DNA of 64,000 nucleotides from Streptomyces sp. WM6378 (lineage in GTDB: Bacteria; Actinomycetota; Actinomycetes; Streptomycetales; Streptomycetaceae): assembly GCF_001279695.1 (NCBI RefSeq), contig NZ_LGDD01000036.1, positions 1-64,000 of the forward strand, read 5' to 3'. The notes under the pieces were generated by a model. It ran no database searches, was not told where the DNA came from, and saw nothing but the letters and a program-made list of their open reading frames with translations. Below, in pieces: positions 45,222 to 53,301 of this stretch (positions are counted from its first letter, which is position 1; every line of letters begins with the position of its first letter). The translations under genes and the position numbers were made by a program.

Positions 45222-46592
45222 TTGAGCACTGAGATCGCTGACATCACGGACCGGGCGGAACAGCCGGTGAACACGGCCGACCGCAAGCGGGAGCAACGCG
45301 GCTGGTACTTCTACGACTTCGCGTGCTCGGTGTATTCGACGAGCGTGCTCACGGTGTTCCTGGGCCCGTATCTGACGTCGATAGCCAAGTCGGCGGCGGA
45401 CCCCGACGGGTTCGTGCATCCGCTGGGCATCCCGGTGCGCGCGGGCTCGCTCTTCGCCTACGCGGTCTCCGCCTCGGTGATCCTCGCGGTGGTCCTGATG
45501 CCGATCGTGGGCGCCGCGGCCGACCGCAGCGGCCGCAAGAAGCCGCTCCTGGCGGCCGCCGCGTACACGGGCGCGGCCGCGACGGCCGGGATGTTCTTCC
45601 TGGACGGGCACCGCTATCTGCTGGGCGCGGTGCTGCTGATCGTCGCGAACGCGTCGCTCTCGGTGTCGATGGTCCTCTACAACGCCTATCTGCCGCAGAT
45701 CGCGGGCCCCGAGGAACGCGACCGGGTCTCTTCGCGGGGCTGGGCCTTCGGCTACACCTCGGGCGCGGGCGTCCTCGTCCTCGACCTGGTCCTCTATTCG
45801 GGCCACGACAGCTTCGGGGTATCGGAGTCGACCGCGGTGCGGATCTGTCTGGCCTCGGCCGGGATCTGGTGGGGCGCGTTCACGCTGGTGCCGCTCAGAA
45901 GGCTGCGCGACCGCAAGGCGGCCGCCGTGGCGGCGGCCGAGGGGAGGGTCGGCGCGGGCTGGCGGCAGCTGATCTCCACGCTGCGGGACATGCGGGCCCG
46001 CCCGCTGACCCTCGCCTTCCTGGCGGCGTACCTGATCTACAACGACGGCGTGCAGACGGTGATCTCGCAGGCCTCCATCTACGGGTCCGAGGAGCTCGGC
46101 CTCAATCAGGACACGCTCATCGTGGCCGTGCTCCTCGTGCAGCTCCTGGCGGTGGCGGGCGCGCTGGGGATGGGGCGCCTGGCCCAGACGTACGGCGCGA
46201 AGCGGACGATTCTGGGCTCGCTCGCCGTGTGGGCGGTGATCCTCGGGGTCGGCTTCTTCCTGCCGGCCCGCCAGCCGGTGCTCTTCTTCGTGCTCGCGGG
46301 CGCGATCGGGACGGTGCTCGGCGGCAGCCAGGCGCTTTCACGGTCGCTTTTCTCACACATGGTGCCGAGCGGCAAGGAGGCCGAATACTTCTCGGCCTAC
46401 GAGATGAGCGACCGGGGCCTGAGCTGGCTGGGGCCATTGGTGTTCGGTCTCGCGTATCAGCTGACCGGCAGCTACCGGGATGCGATCATCTCGCTGGTGG
46501 TCTTCTTCGCGGTCGGGTTCGTGCTGCTCGCCCGGGTCCCGGTGCGGGCCGCCGTGGCGGCCGCCGGGAACCCGGTTCCGGCGCGGATTTAG
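45222..46592 (+). CDS. MFS transporter, UMF1/Atg22-like
   Basis: 456 residues from TTG 45222 with AAGGGGGCG upstream. It starts with a hydrophilic segment (DITDRAEQPVNTADRKREQRGWYFYDFACSVYSTSVLTVFLGPYL); WYFYDFA...Y is the UMF1 family hallmark. Loop 2-3 reads AAADRSGRKKPLLAAAAYTG. About twelve helices follow. Yeast Atg22 exports amino acids from the vacuole; the bacterial substrate is unknown. It lies 49 bases after the GDPD gene and may belong to the same operon. Confidence 0.9.
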   Translation: MSTEIADITDRAEQPVNTADRKREQRGWYFYDFACSVYSTSVLTVFLGPYLTSIAKSAADPDGFVHPLGIPVRAGSLFAYAVSASVILAVVLMPIVGAAADRSGRKKPLLAAAAYTGAAATAGMFFLDGHRYLLGAVLLIVANASLSVSMVLYNAYLPQIAGPEERDRVSSRGWAFGYTSGAGVLVLDLVLYSGHDSFGVSESTAVRICLASAGIWWGAFTLVPLRRLRDRKAAAVAAAEGRVGAGWRQLISTLRDMRARPLTLAFLAAYLIYNDGVQTVISQASIYGSEELGLNQDTLIVAVLLVQLLAVAGALGMGRLAQTYGAKRTILGSLAVWAVILGVGFFLPARQPVLFFVLAGAIGTVLGGSQALSRSLFSHMVPSGKEAEYFSAYEMSDRGLSWLGPLVFGLAYQLTGSYRDAIISLVVFFAVGFVLLARVPVRAAVAAAGNPVPARI

Positions 46593-46758
46593 ACGTTGAA
46601 GTGAAAGGCCGGTAGTGTACGCCTTTGGCCTGCCAGGCGGACCGTTACTGCGTGCTCAAGTAGTGAAGACGCTGGGTGACATCTGCTGTCAGATGTGACA
46701 AACCGGTCACTGGTGGGTACAACAAGGGGCGGCACGACGGCGACGCATGACCCAGAAC

Positions 46759-46785
46759 GGGAATCTTTACCGCCGACCGGACGTT
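46759..46785 (+). promoter_or_regulatory. SigR-type promoter of rbpA
   Basis: GGGAAT (46759-46764), exactly 18 bases, then GTT (46783-46785). This equals the SigR consensus GGGAAT-N18-GTT, and rbpA is an established SigR target in S. coelicolor. Transcription would begin roughly 55 bases before the rbpA ATG. Confidence 0.92.
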
Positions 46786-46846
46786 GACCGGATGACGACG
46801 ACAGTGACACCTGTCCTGTGGGCGACAAGCCCGGGAGGCACGATTC

Positions 46847-47221
46847 ATGAGTGAGCGAGCTCTTCGCGGCACGCGCCTCGTGGTGACCAGCTACGAGACC
46901 GACCGCGGCATCGATCTGGCCCCGCGCCAGGCCGTGGAGTACGCATGCGAGAAGGGACATCGCTTTGAGATGCCCTTCTCGGTGGAGGCGGAGATCCCGC
47001 CGGAGTGGGAGTGCAAGGTCTGCGGGGCCCCCGCACTCCTGGTGGACGGCGACGGTCCTGAAGAGAAGAAGGGCAAGCCCGCGCGTACGCACTGGGACAT
47101 GCTCATGGAGCGGCGCACCCGCGAGGAGCTGGAGGAGGTTCTGGCCGAGAGGCTGGAGGTCCTTCGTTCCGGCACCATGAACATTGCCGTGCATCCGCGC
47201 GACAGCCGCAAGTCCGCCTGA
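46847..47221 (+). CDS. rbpA: RNA polymerase-binding protein RbpA
   Basis: 124 residues, full length. It begins MSERALRGTRLVVTSYETDRG (N-terminal tail and core), has a zinc-binding-like core (YACEKGHRFEMPFSVEAEIPPEWECKVCGAP), the basic linker KKGKPARTHWDMLMERR and the sigma-interaction domain REELEEVLAERLEVLRSG. It binds the primary sigma factor HrdB and RNA polymerase and stabilises open complexes. A GGGAGG ribosome site precedes the ATG. SigR promoter upstream, perfect hairpin terminator downstream. Confidence 0.97.
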   Translation: MSERALRGTRLVVTSYETDRGIDLAPRQAVEYACEKGHRFEMPFSVEAEIPPEWECKVCGAPALLVDGDGPEEKKGKPARTHWDMLMERRTREELEEVLAERLEVLRSGTMNIAVHPRDSRKSA

Positions 47222-47245
47222 TCGCACAATTCGGCGATACAGCGC

Positions 47246-47299
47246 ACAACAGCTGAGGGCCGGTCACACCACCTGGTGTGACCGGCCCTCAGCTGTTGT
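47246..47299. terminator. Perfect 26-bp inverted repeat between rbpA and fxsA
   Basis: The left arm starts ACAACAGCTGAGGGCCGG (47246) and the right arm ends CCGGCCCTCAGCTGTTGT (47299). All 26 pairs match around a two-base CC centre. It separates convergent genes and should stop transcription in both directions; the stem is unusually long and perfect for a terminator. Confidence 0.9.
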
Positions 47300-47314
47300 C
47301 TGCCGTCTCTGTGT

Positions 47315-47899
47315 TCAGGGAGTCAGCGGCGGGCGCGGGCCCCGGTCCTCGCGTGGCGGCGGGTACGAGGACGGGCTGTCCTCGCGGATGACCTCGCCCG
47401 GCACGACCTTCCCGTCCGGGTAGTGGATGCGGGCCTGCTGGAAGGCGTCGCCGAAGCTGCCGGGAGTGGCCGCCCGCATCCGCCTCTGCAGCGAGCGCTC
47501 GGCGAGGCGGGCCGCGGACTTCCGCACCGGCGGGAGCAGACAGAGCAGCCCCAGCGCGTCCGAGAGGAACCCGGGGACGATCAGCAGCAGCCCGCCCAGC
47601 ATGGTCAGCGCGTTGCCCTCGCTACCGGGCTTGGCGGTGGCGGGGGCGGCTCCCGACTGCTGCTCCTTGAACGTCTCCGTGAGATTGCGGAAGGCGCGGC
47701 GCCCGGCCCGCTTGATCACGTAACTGCCGAGCAGTAGGCCGCCGACGAGCAGCAGCACGACCGTGAGCCCGCTGGTGGCGCCGGCCACCACGGTGAGCAG
47801 CCAGATCTCCAGGACCAGCCAGGCGGCGATCCCCAGGGGTACGAAGGTGCGGGCGCGCGAGCGCTTGGGAACTGTCGGAGGCGGAGTGCCGGTCGTCAT
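47315..47899 (-). CDS. FxsA-family membrane protein
   Basis: 194 residues. The FxsA core has helices LGIAAWLVLEIWLLTVVAGAT, GLTVVLLLVGGLLLGSYVIKRAG and ALTMLGGLLLIVPGFLSDALGLLCLLPPVR. Its E. coli relative limits F-exclusion of phage T7 when overproduced; a general role is unknown. The C-terminus is polar and proline-rich (DSPSSYPPPREDRGPRPPLTP). ATG 47899. It converges on rbpA and lies downstream of the mannosyltransferase gene (82 bases), so these two probably share a transcript. Confidence 0.92.
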   Translation of the reverse strand: MTTGTPPPTVPKRSRARTFVPLGIAAWLVLEIWLLTVVAGATSGLTVVLLLVGGLLLGSYVIKRAGRRAFRNLTETFKEQQSGAAPATAKPGSEGNALTMLGGLLLIVPGFLSDALGLLCLLPPVRKSAARLAERSLQRRMRAATPGSFGDAFQQARIHYPDGKVVPGEVIREDSPSSYPPPREDRGPRPPLTP

Positions 47900-47981
47900 G
47901 CTCCCAGTGTGCCTGGGAGCCGATCCGGACGGCGTAAGGAGGTGATCAGTACGCCCTGCTCATGACACCCCGGGTTCCCGC

Positions 47982-48749
47982 TCAGGAGGGCTTGCGGCCC
48001 AGGAGCTTGTTGGCGCGGGAGCCGACGCCCCAGGCGGTGACCCGCCAGAGCGCCTCGACCAGGATGTCGTTGCTCATCTTGGAGTCGCCGCGTTCGCGCT
48101 CGACGAACGTGATGGGCACCTCGACCACGTGGAAGCCCGCGCCGACCGCGCGGCGGGCCAGGTCGACCTGGAAGCAGTAGCCGGCCGAGGCGACCTCGTC
48201 GAGGCCGAGGCCTTCGAGGGTCTCGCGACGGAAGGCCCGGTAGCCGCCGGTGACGTCGCGGATCGGGACGCCGAGGAGCAGCCGGGAGTAGGTGGAGCCG
48301 CCGCGCGAGATGAACTCGCGGTACTTGGGCCAGTTCACGATCCGCCCGCCGGGCACCCAGCGGGAGCCGAGCACCAGGTCGGCGCCCTTGAGGGCGGTGA
48401 GCAGCCGGGGCAGCTCCTCGGGCTGGTGGGAGCCGTCGGCGTCCATTTCGACGAGGACGCCGTAGTCGTGCTCGATGCCCCAGCGGAAGCCGGCCAGGTA
48501 GGCGGCGCCGAGGCCTTCCTTGCCCTTGCGGTGCAGCACGTGCACCTGGTCGTCCTCGGCCGCGATCTCGTCCGCGAACTTGCCCGTGCCATCGGGGCTG
48601 TTGTCGTCGGCGACCAGAACGTGGGCCTGGGGGACCGCCGCTCTGACGCGGGCGACGATCGGCTTGATGTTCTCCGCCTCGTTGTAGGTCGGAATGATCA
48701 CCAAGGCCTTGCCCAGCGGGCCGTACCGCCTCTGACCGCCGTCGTTCAC
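47982..48749 (-). CDS. ppm1: Polyprenol-phosphate mannose synthase (GT2, DPM1-like)
   Basis: 255 residues, GTG 48749 with AAGGGGCAGCA ribosome site. GT2 motifs: ALVIIPTYNEAENIKPIVARV, LVADDNSPDGT, EMDADGSHQPEEL (DXD) and DLVLGSRWVPGG; GYCFQVDLARRAVGAGFHVVEVPI follows. It transfers mannose from GDP-mannose to polyprenyl phosphate on the cytoplasmic membrane face, supplying protein O-mannosylation and lipoglycans. No fused apolipoprotein N-acyltransferase domain (as in some actinobacterial Ppm1) is present. Confidence 0.93.
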   Translation of the reverse strand: MNDGGQRRYGPLGKALVIIPTYNEAENIKPIVARVRAAVPQAHVLVADDNSPDGTGKFADEIAAEDDQVHVLHRKGKEGLGAAYLAGFRWGIEHDYGVLVEMDADGSHQPEELPRLLTALKGADLVLGSRWVPGGRIVNWPKYREFISRGGSTYSRLLLGVPIRDVTGGYRAFRRETLEGLGLDEVASAGYCFQVDLARRAVGAGFHVVEVPITFVERERGDSKMSNDILVEALWRVTAWGVGSRANKLLGRKPS

Positions 48750-49387
48750 TGCTGCCCCTTATTGTCCGTACGCAGGGGTCCACCATAGCGAGCGGTCGTG
48801 ATCAGCCCGTACCGCGAGGGTGTGTGGTGTCGGATGCGCCCGGATGGCGGCGGGGATCGGCCGGAATGCCGGATGTCGGGACGATGTCTCAAAGGGAGGT
48901 CGGGTCGGCTTCGTGAAGGGACCTCTGGACGGTGTCGCGCGGGAGCCGTATCGGTACCGGGGCCCGGCGCCCTTCGGGCCGACCTGGGACCCGCTGGCTG
49001 CGGGTCGACCGAGAGCCGTTGTCTACTGAGCGTCCGGGCCCCACCCGGGTCGCACCTTCCCCCGGGCCCGACGGGGCAGGGGGGACACCCTCGCGGCTGA
49101 AACCTTCCCTCGCCCCCGAGGCGCGGGCGCTGAACCTGGCTCCCAGTGACGGTGTGCCGGTGCGGCACACCGCCCCATGACCCAGCGGCGTTCGACGACT
49201 GCGTGGAGGTTTTAACCGGTCGGACGTCCTGTGGTGGACTCGGCCGAACCTACCGGCCCCCGCACGCTTTCTGTCAACAGCCGTTTGAGCTGCGACGTTT
49301 TTACGAATCGCCAGGTCAGCGCCGAAGATCCGCAGGTCGTGGCGATGCCGTGACGGCTGCCCGCCGATGGTGCGAAATGCCCCTATG
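48750..49387. other. 638-bp intergenic region
   Basis: This gap lies between the mannosyltransferase start and the amidohydrolase stop. It has no well-supported gene except a possible 38-codon frame at 48913-49029. The right half (about 49200-49390) is A/T-richer. No tRNA or strong hairpin was recognised. Confidence 0.5.
48913..49029 (+). CDS. Possible 38-residue peptide
   Basis: GTG 48913 would give VKGPLDGVAREPYRYRGPAP followed by FGPTWDPLAAGRPRAVVY. AAAGGGAGGT lies 12 bases upstream, rather far for a ribosome site. The frame extends upstream without a better start. Composition (Pro, Tyr, Arg) is not that of a membrane or DNA-binding peptide. It may be spurious; listed because it fills a long gap and ends cleanly. 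Confidence 0.25.
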   Translation: MKGPLDGVAREPYRYRGPAPFGPTWDPLAAGRPRAVVY

Positions 49388-51034
49388 TCACTCGTTCGGG
49401 CGCGCGAATACCGTTTGTCCGAACACCACGGTGCGCAGACAGACCGGCAGCGCGGTGCCCGGCGTGAGGTCGGGCAGGCCCGGGGTGCCCGAGCGCGGGT
49501 CGGTGGACCAGCGGGCCACCCGATCGTCCGGGGCCTGGACCACGAGGTCCTGGGCGCGCCAGACCGCGTAGTCGGCCGGAGCGCCGGGCACCAGGATGCC
49601 CGCGTCGTCCCGGCCGAGGGCGCGCCAGCCGCCCCGGGTGTGGGCGGTGAAGGCGGCTCGGGCGGAAATACGGTGCTCAAGGGTGCGGTGGAAGGCGGCC
49701 GCGCGCACGGTCCCCCACGGGTCCAGCGGGGTCACCGGGGAGTCGGAGCCGAAGGCGAGCGGCACTCCGGCCCTCAGCAGGTCGGCGTACGGGTTGAGGG
49801 TGCTGGCCCGCTCGGCGCCGAGCCGCTCGGCGTACATGCCCTCCTCGCCGCCCCACAGCGCGTCGAACGCGGGCTGCACGGAAGCGGTGAGGCCGAGCTC
49901 GGCGAAGGCGGCGATCGTGCGCGGGGTGAGCATCTCGGCGTGCTCGACGCGGTGCCGGGCGGCGCGGATCCGGGCGAGGCCGACCCGCTCGGCGGCGGCC
50001 CGCACGCCCTCGACGACGGCGGTGACGGCGGCGTCGCCGATGGCGTGGAAGCCGGCCTGGAGTCCGGCCTCGGTGCAGGCGGCCACATGGTCGGCGACGT
50101 CGGCCGCGTCGAGGTGGCCGGTCCCGGTGTGCGGGGCGTCGGCGTAGGGGGCGTGCAGGCAGGCGGTGTGGGAGCCGAGCGAGCCGTCCACGAAGAGGTC
50201 GCCGGCCGCGCCGACCGCGCCGAGTTCGCGGATGCGATCGGCGTCCTTGGCGCCGGCGACGCGCTCGGCCCAGTAGCCGTAGACCCGTGGGCCGGCTTCG
50301 TCGCGGGCCAGGGCGAGCAGCGAGGTGAAGTCGTCCTCGTCGGAGATGTCGGGGCCGCCGCACTCGTGGACGGTGCCGATGCCGAGCGAGGCGGCCTCGC
50401 GCAGCGCCGCGCGCTGGGCCTCGGCGCGCTGGCGCGGGGTGATCGCGCCGTGGGCCGCGGCCCGCACGGCGTGGTGCGCGGCGCCGGTCAGCGGCTCGCC
50501 GTCGCGGAATCCGGCCAGCTCGCGCACGCCGGGGACCAGGTCGAGCAGGGCGGTGGTGACTACGGCCGAGTGGACGTCGATGCGGGGCAGGTAGAGCGGG
50601 CGGCCGCCGGTGGCCGCGTCGAGTTCGGCGCGCGAGGGGTGGCGCCGCTCGGGCCAGCGGGCGGCGTCCCAGCCGTTGCCGAGCAGCACCTTGTCGTCGG
50701 GGCGGGCGGCGGCGTGGGCGCGTACGGCGTCGAGGGCCTCGGCGAGCGTGCGGGCCGAGGAGAGGTCGAGGCCGGTCAGGGCGAGGCCGGTGGCGGTGGT
50801 GTGCACATGTGCGTCGGTGAACGCGGGAGTGACCAGGGCGCCTTCGAGGTCGACGACCTCGTCGACACCACTGGCGAAGGCGTCCGCGGCGCCCTCCGAG
50901 CCGACCCAGGCGACGTGTCCGCGTTCGACGACCATCGCGGTGGCGAAGGGGTCGGCGGGGCTGTGCACGTCGCCGCCGCGCAGCAGGACGGTGCGGTGGG
51001 CGGTCTCTTGGGGTGCGGAACTCGCGGAACTCAT
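49388..51034 (-). CDS. Metal-dependent amidohydrolase (YtcJ-like)
   Basis: 548 residues, full length. Metal ligands in VTPAFTDAHVHTTATGLAL (HXH), then AVSTVHECG-like GIGTVHECGGPDIS, FHAIGDAAVTAVVEGVR (His) and HRVEHAEML (His), and the aspartate in FGSDSPVTPLDPWGTVRAA. YtcJ-like amidohydrolases are a broad group; the substrate cannot be predicted. It ends at 49388 and starts 11 bases... after the stop of no same-strand gene; the Lrp gene just upstream (stop 51045) is on the same strand and likely co-transcribed. Confidence 0.9.
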   Translation of the reverse strand: MSSASSAPQETAHRTVLLRGGDVHSPADPFATAMVVERGHVAWVGSEGAADAFASGVDEVVDLEGALVTPAFTDAHVHTTATGLALTGLDLSSARTLAEALDAVRAHAAARPDDKVLLGNGWDAARWPERRHPSRAELDAATGGRPLYLPRIDVHSAVVTTALLDLVPGVRELAGFRDGEPLTGAAHHAVRAAAHGAITPRQRAEAQRAALREAASLGIGTVHECGGPDISDEDDFTSLLALARDEAGPRVYGYWAERVAGAKDADRIRELGAVGAAGDLFVDGSLGSHTACLHAPYADAPHTGTGHLDAADVADHVAACTEAGLQAGFHAIGDAAVTAVVEGVRAAAERVGLARIRAARHRVEHAEMLTPRTIAAFAELGLTASVQPAFDALWGGEEGMYAERLGAERASTLNPYADLLRAGVPLAFGSDSPVTPLDPWGTVRAAAFHRTLEHRISARAAFTAHTRGGWRALGRDDAGILVPGAPADYAVWRAQDLVVQAPDDRVARWSTDPRSGTPGLPDLTPGTALPVCLRTVVFGQTVFARPNE

Positions 51035-51044
51035 GGAGGACAGC

Positions 51045-51485
51045 CTAGATATGCGGCGGCCGTGCCTCGTACGGGGTGGACAGGACGACGGTCGTACGGG
51101 TGGAGACGCCGGCCAGGGTGCGGATGCGGGTCAGCAGGTGCTCCAGCTCCAGCGGGGTCGCCACGCGCACCTTGAGGATGTAGTTCTCGTCCCCGGCGAC
51201 GCTGTGGCAGGCCTCCAGCTCGGGTACGCCCGCCAGGCGCTCGGCGATGTCGTCGGGGGCGCTGGGGTCGAAGGGCTTGACCGAGATGAACGCGGTCAGC
51301 GGCAGGCCCACCGCCTCCGGGTCCACGACGGCTGCGTATCCGCGGATGACCCCGCGCTGTTCGAGACGGCGTACCCGCTGGTGCACCGCCGAGGTGGACA
51401 GGCCGGTGGCCTTGCCCAGGTCGGTGTAGCTCATCCGCCCGTCCTTGACGAGCAGATCCACAATCTGACGGTCCAGCTCCTCCAT
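51045..51485 (-). CDS. Lrp/AsnC-family transcriptional regulator
   Basis: 146 residues. N-terminal HTH: MEELDRQIVDLLVKDGRMSYTDLGKATGLSTSAVHQRVRRLEQRG. C-terminal RAM/ACT-like domain: PLTAFISVKPFDPSAPDDIAERLAGVPELEACHSVAGDENYILKVRVAT. It forms octamers or dimers sensing amino acids. It sits 10 bases upstream of the amidohydrolase gene on the same strand, pointing to amino-acid-linked control of that enzyme and probable autoregulation. Confidence 0.93.
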   Translation of the reverse strand: MEELDRQIVDLLVKDGRMSYTDLGKATGLSTSAVHQRVRRLEQRGVIRGYAAVVDPEAVGLPLTAFISVKPFDPSAPDDIAERLAGVPELEACHSVAGDENYILKVRVATPLELEHLLTRIRTLAGVSTRTTVVLSTPYEARPPHI

Positions 51486-51688
51486 GGCGATCAACCTATT
51501 GCCCCGGGTCGCTTCCGGCACAGTCGGGCGCCACCGGAATGGGCAGTTGCGGGCGGCATGTGACGAACGCCACAGGTTTGCGGACGCCTCGGTGGGGGTC
51601 GCGCGGTTATCGCCGGGACTTGGCGGGAAGTGCTTGCTTTGGTCGCGGCCGCGGCGCAATGCCGGCCCACCCGAGGGGGAGTGTCCCA

Positions 51689-52111
51689 ATGCAGAATCCC
51701 AAGCGCACCGGACGTACGGAACGTGAACGTGACGAACCGGAGCCTGTCGATAACACCGACCTGATCGACGCGGAGGACTCGCTCGACGCGTACGACACGT
51801 TCGAGATGTACCGGGTGATCTGCCCGGACTGTGCCCAGCCGATCGCGCTGCTCGCCGACGAGGACGAGCTGCCCGAGCACGCGCTGTGCCCGAGCAAGTG
51901 GAACCCGTTCGTCCTGACGGTGTGTGCCGGGACCGGGCGCTCGGCCTCGGACGCGAAGGCGGCGGACGAGTCGCTCGACGTCCAGGAGCAGGACACCGCG
52001 CTGCTGCTCACGCTCCCGCAGGGGCTCGACTGGCGCACCCAGCCGTTCTCGCACGTCGGCGGCCCGGGCTCGCGCCCGCTGCGCGTGCCGGGGATGCGCC
52101 GCGCCGCCTGA
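51689..52111 (+). CDS. Zinc-ribbon-like protein of unknown function
   Basis: 140 residues. GAGGGGGAG ribosome site 7 bases before ATG 51689. A polar acidic N-terminus (NPKRTGRTERERDEPEPVDNTDLIDAED) precedes CPDCAQPIALLADEDELPEHALCPSKWNPFVLTVC, whose four cysteines (CPDC, C, C) could bind zinc. The remainder is acidic. Widely seen in Streptomyces as a short hypothetical protein, from memory. Divergent from the Lrp gene with about 200 bases between. Confidence 0.8.
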   Translation: MQNPKRTGRTERERDEPEPVDNTDLIDAEDSLDAYDTFEMYRVICPDCAQPIALLADEDELPEHALCPSKWNPFVLTVCAGTGRSASDAKAADESLDVQEQDTALLLTLPQGLDWRTQPFSHVGGPGSRPLRVPGMRRAA

Positions 52112-52174
52112 CCCGAGCGCGCAGAGCCTCCGTACGGGCCGGACGCCACAGGGGGGCGTCCGGCCGATGACCGC

Positions 52175-53275
52175 TCAACTCCAGTACGTGCCGCGCACCA
52201 TGGCCTCCAGGCTGTCTCGGTGCATGATCAGCGCGTCCGGGTCTGCGGGCGGTTCGACCTCGCCGAAGTGCAGCTGGCGGTAGGCGATCCGGAGCATGAC
52301 CACCGCGTGCCGCAGTGCCGCGTACAGGGTGTGGAATTCCATGTCGCGCGGGGTGTGGCCGGTGAGTTCGGCGTAGCGGCGCTCGATGTCGTCGCGGCGC
52401 AGGAAGCCGGGAAGGCCGGGCTGGCCGAAACCCACCGTCAGGTCCTGGAAGAAGCGGTGCAGATAGACGGTCCAGCCGAGGTCGAGTTCGCGGGGGCCGC
52501 AGGCGGCCATCTCCCAGTCGAGGACGGCCGCCGGTTCGAAACCGTCGTAGATGATGTTTCCGATGCGGGCGTCGCCCCAGTTGAGGACCGAGGGGCCCTC
52601 GTCGTCGGGCCAGTGCGCGTCGAGCCAGTCGAAGGCCGCCTCTATGAGGGGCGAGCGCGGAACTTTGTCAACCACCCATTCGTAGTAGTCCCGTTGGGCG
52701 GCGACATGCCGGCTCAGGGCCGACCCCTTCGGAAAGCGGTCCGGCAGCAGGAACTCGGCTTCCTGGGGCGGGAATTGGTCGTGCAGCCGGGCGACGACGC
52801 CGACGGTGGCGTCCTGGAGGCGGGCGCGTTCGGCGTCGGTGGCAGAGTGCAGCCAATTGCCCTCGTACGTATAGGGCATGACGTCCGGCGGTACGCGCCC
52901 CTCGGCCCGGTCCATCACGAAGAACGGGGCGCCGAGCGGGGCCGGGTCCTCTTCGAGCCAGCGGACGCGCGGCACGGGGATGTCGGTGTGCTCGGCGACC
53001 AGGCGCATGACGCGGTGCTGGCGGCCCATGTCGTACACGGGGAAGACGGTGTAGGCGGCCGGGTCGGCGGCGAGCCGCAGGGCGCAGGCGCGGACGGGAG
53101 CTTCGGGGTGCTCGATGTCGAAGAGGAGGGTCTCGCTCGACATGCCGTTGGAGGACGGGACCCGGACGTCGTTGATGCGGACGCCCGGCAGGCGGGCAGC
53201 GAGCCAGGCGGTGAGCCGGCGGCCGACGTCCTCGGGGTCACGGGTGGAGGTGCGGGGGCGTGGCGCGGTGGCCAT
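52175..53275 (-). CDS. APH-like phosphotransferase family protein
   Basis: 366 residues from ATG 53275. Kinase-like fold: N-lobe SNGMSSETLLFDIEH, hinge FFVMDRAEGRVPPD, catalytic VLNWGDARIGNIIYDGFEPAAVLDWEMAACGPRELDLGW, where Asn replaces the usual His of HXDXXXXN but the Asp and Asn are kept. This subfamily travels with acyl-CoA dehydrogenases and lipid catabolism genes. A catabolic or CoA-related kinase role is likely; the substrate is unknown. It follows the unknown gene at 53302 by 26 bases, same strand. Confidence 0.9.
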   Translation of the reverse strand: MATAPRPRTSTRDPEDVGRRLTAWLAARLPGVRINDVRVPSSNGMSSETLLFDIEHPEAPVRACALRLAADPAAYTVFPVYDMGRQHRVMRLVAEHTDIPVPRVRWLEEDPAPLGAPFFVMDRAEGRVPPDVMPYTYEGNWLHSATDAERARLQDATVGVVARLHDQFPPQEAEFLLPDRFPKGSALSRHVAAQRDYYEWVVDKVPRSPLIEAAFDWLDAHWPDDEGPSVLNWGDARIGNIIYDGFEPAAVLDWEMAACGPRELDLGWTVYLHRFFQDLTVGFGQPGLPGFLRRDDIERRYAELTGHTPRDMEFHTLYAALRHAVVMLRIAYRQLHFGEVEPPADPDALIMHRDSLEAMVRGTYWS

Positions 53276-53301
53276 GGCGGTGCTCCCTTCACGAGCGGCT
53301 C

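Noticed and set aside
48798..49100. 100-residue plus-strand open frame
   Set aside because: Composition is typical of non-coding high-GC DNA and no ribosome site precedes its start.
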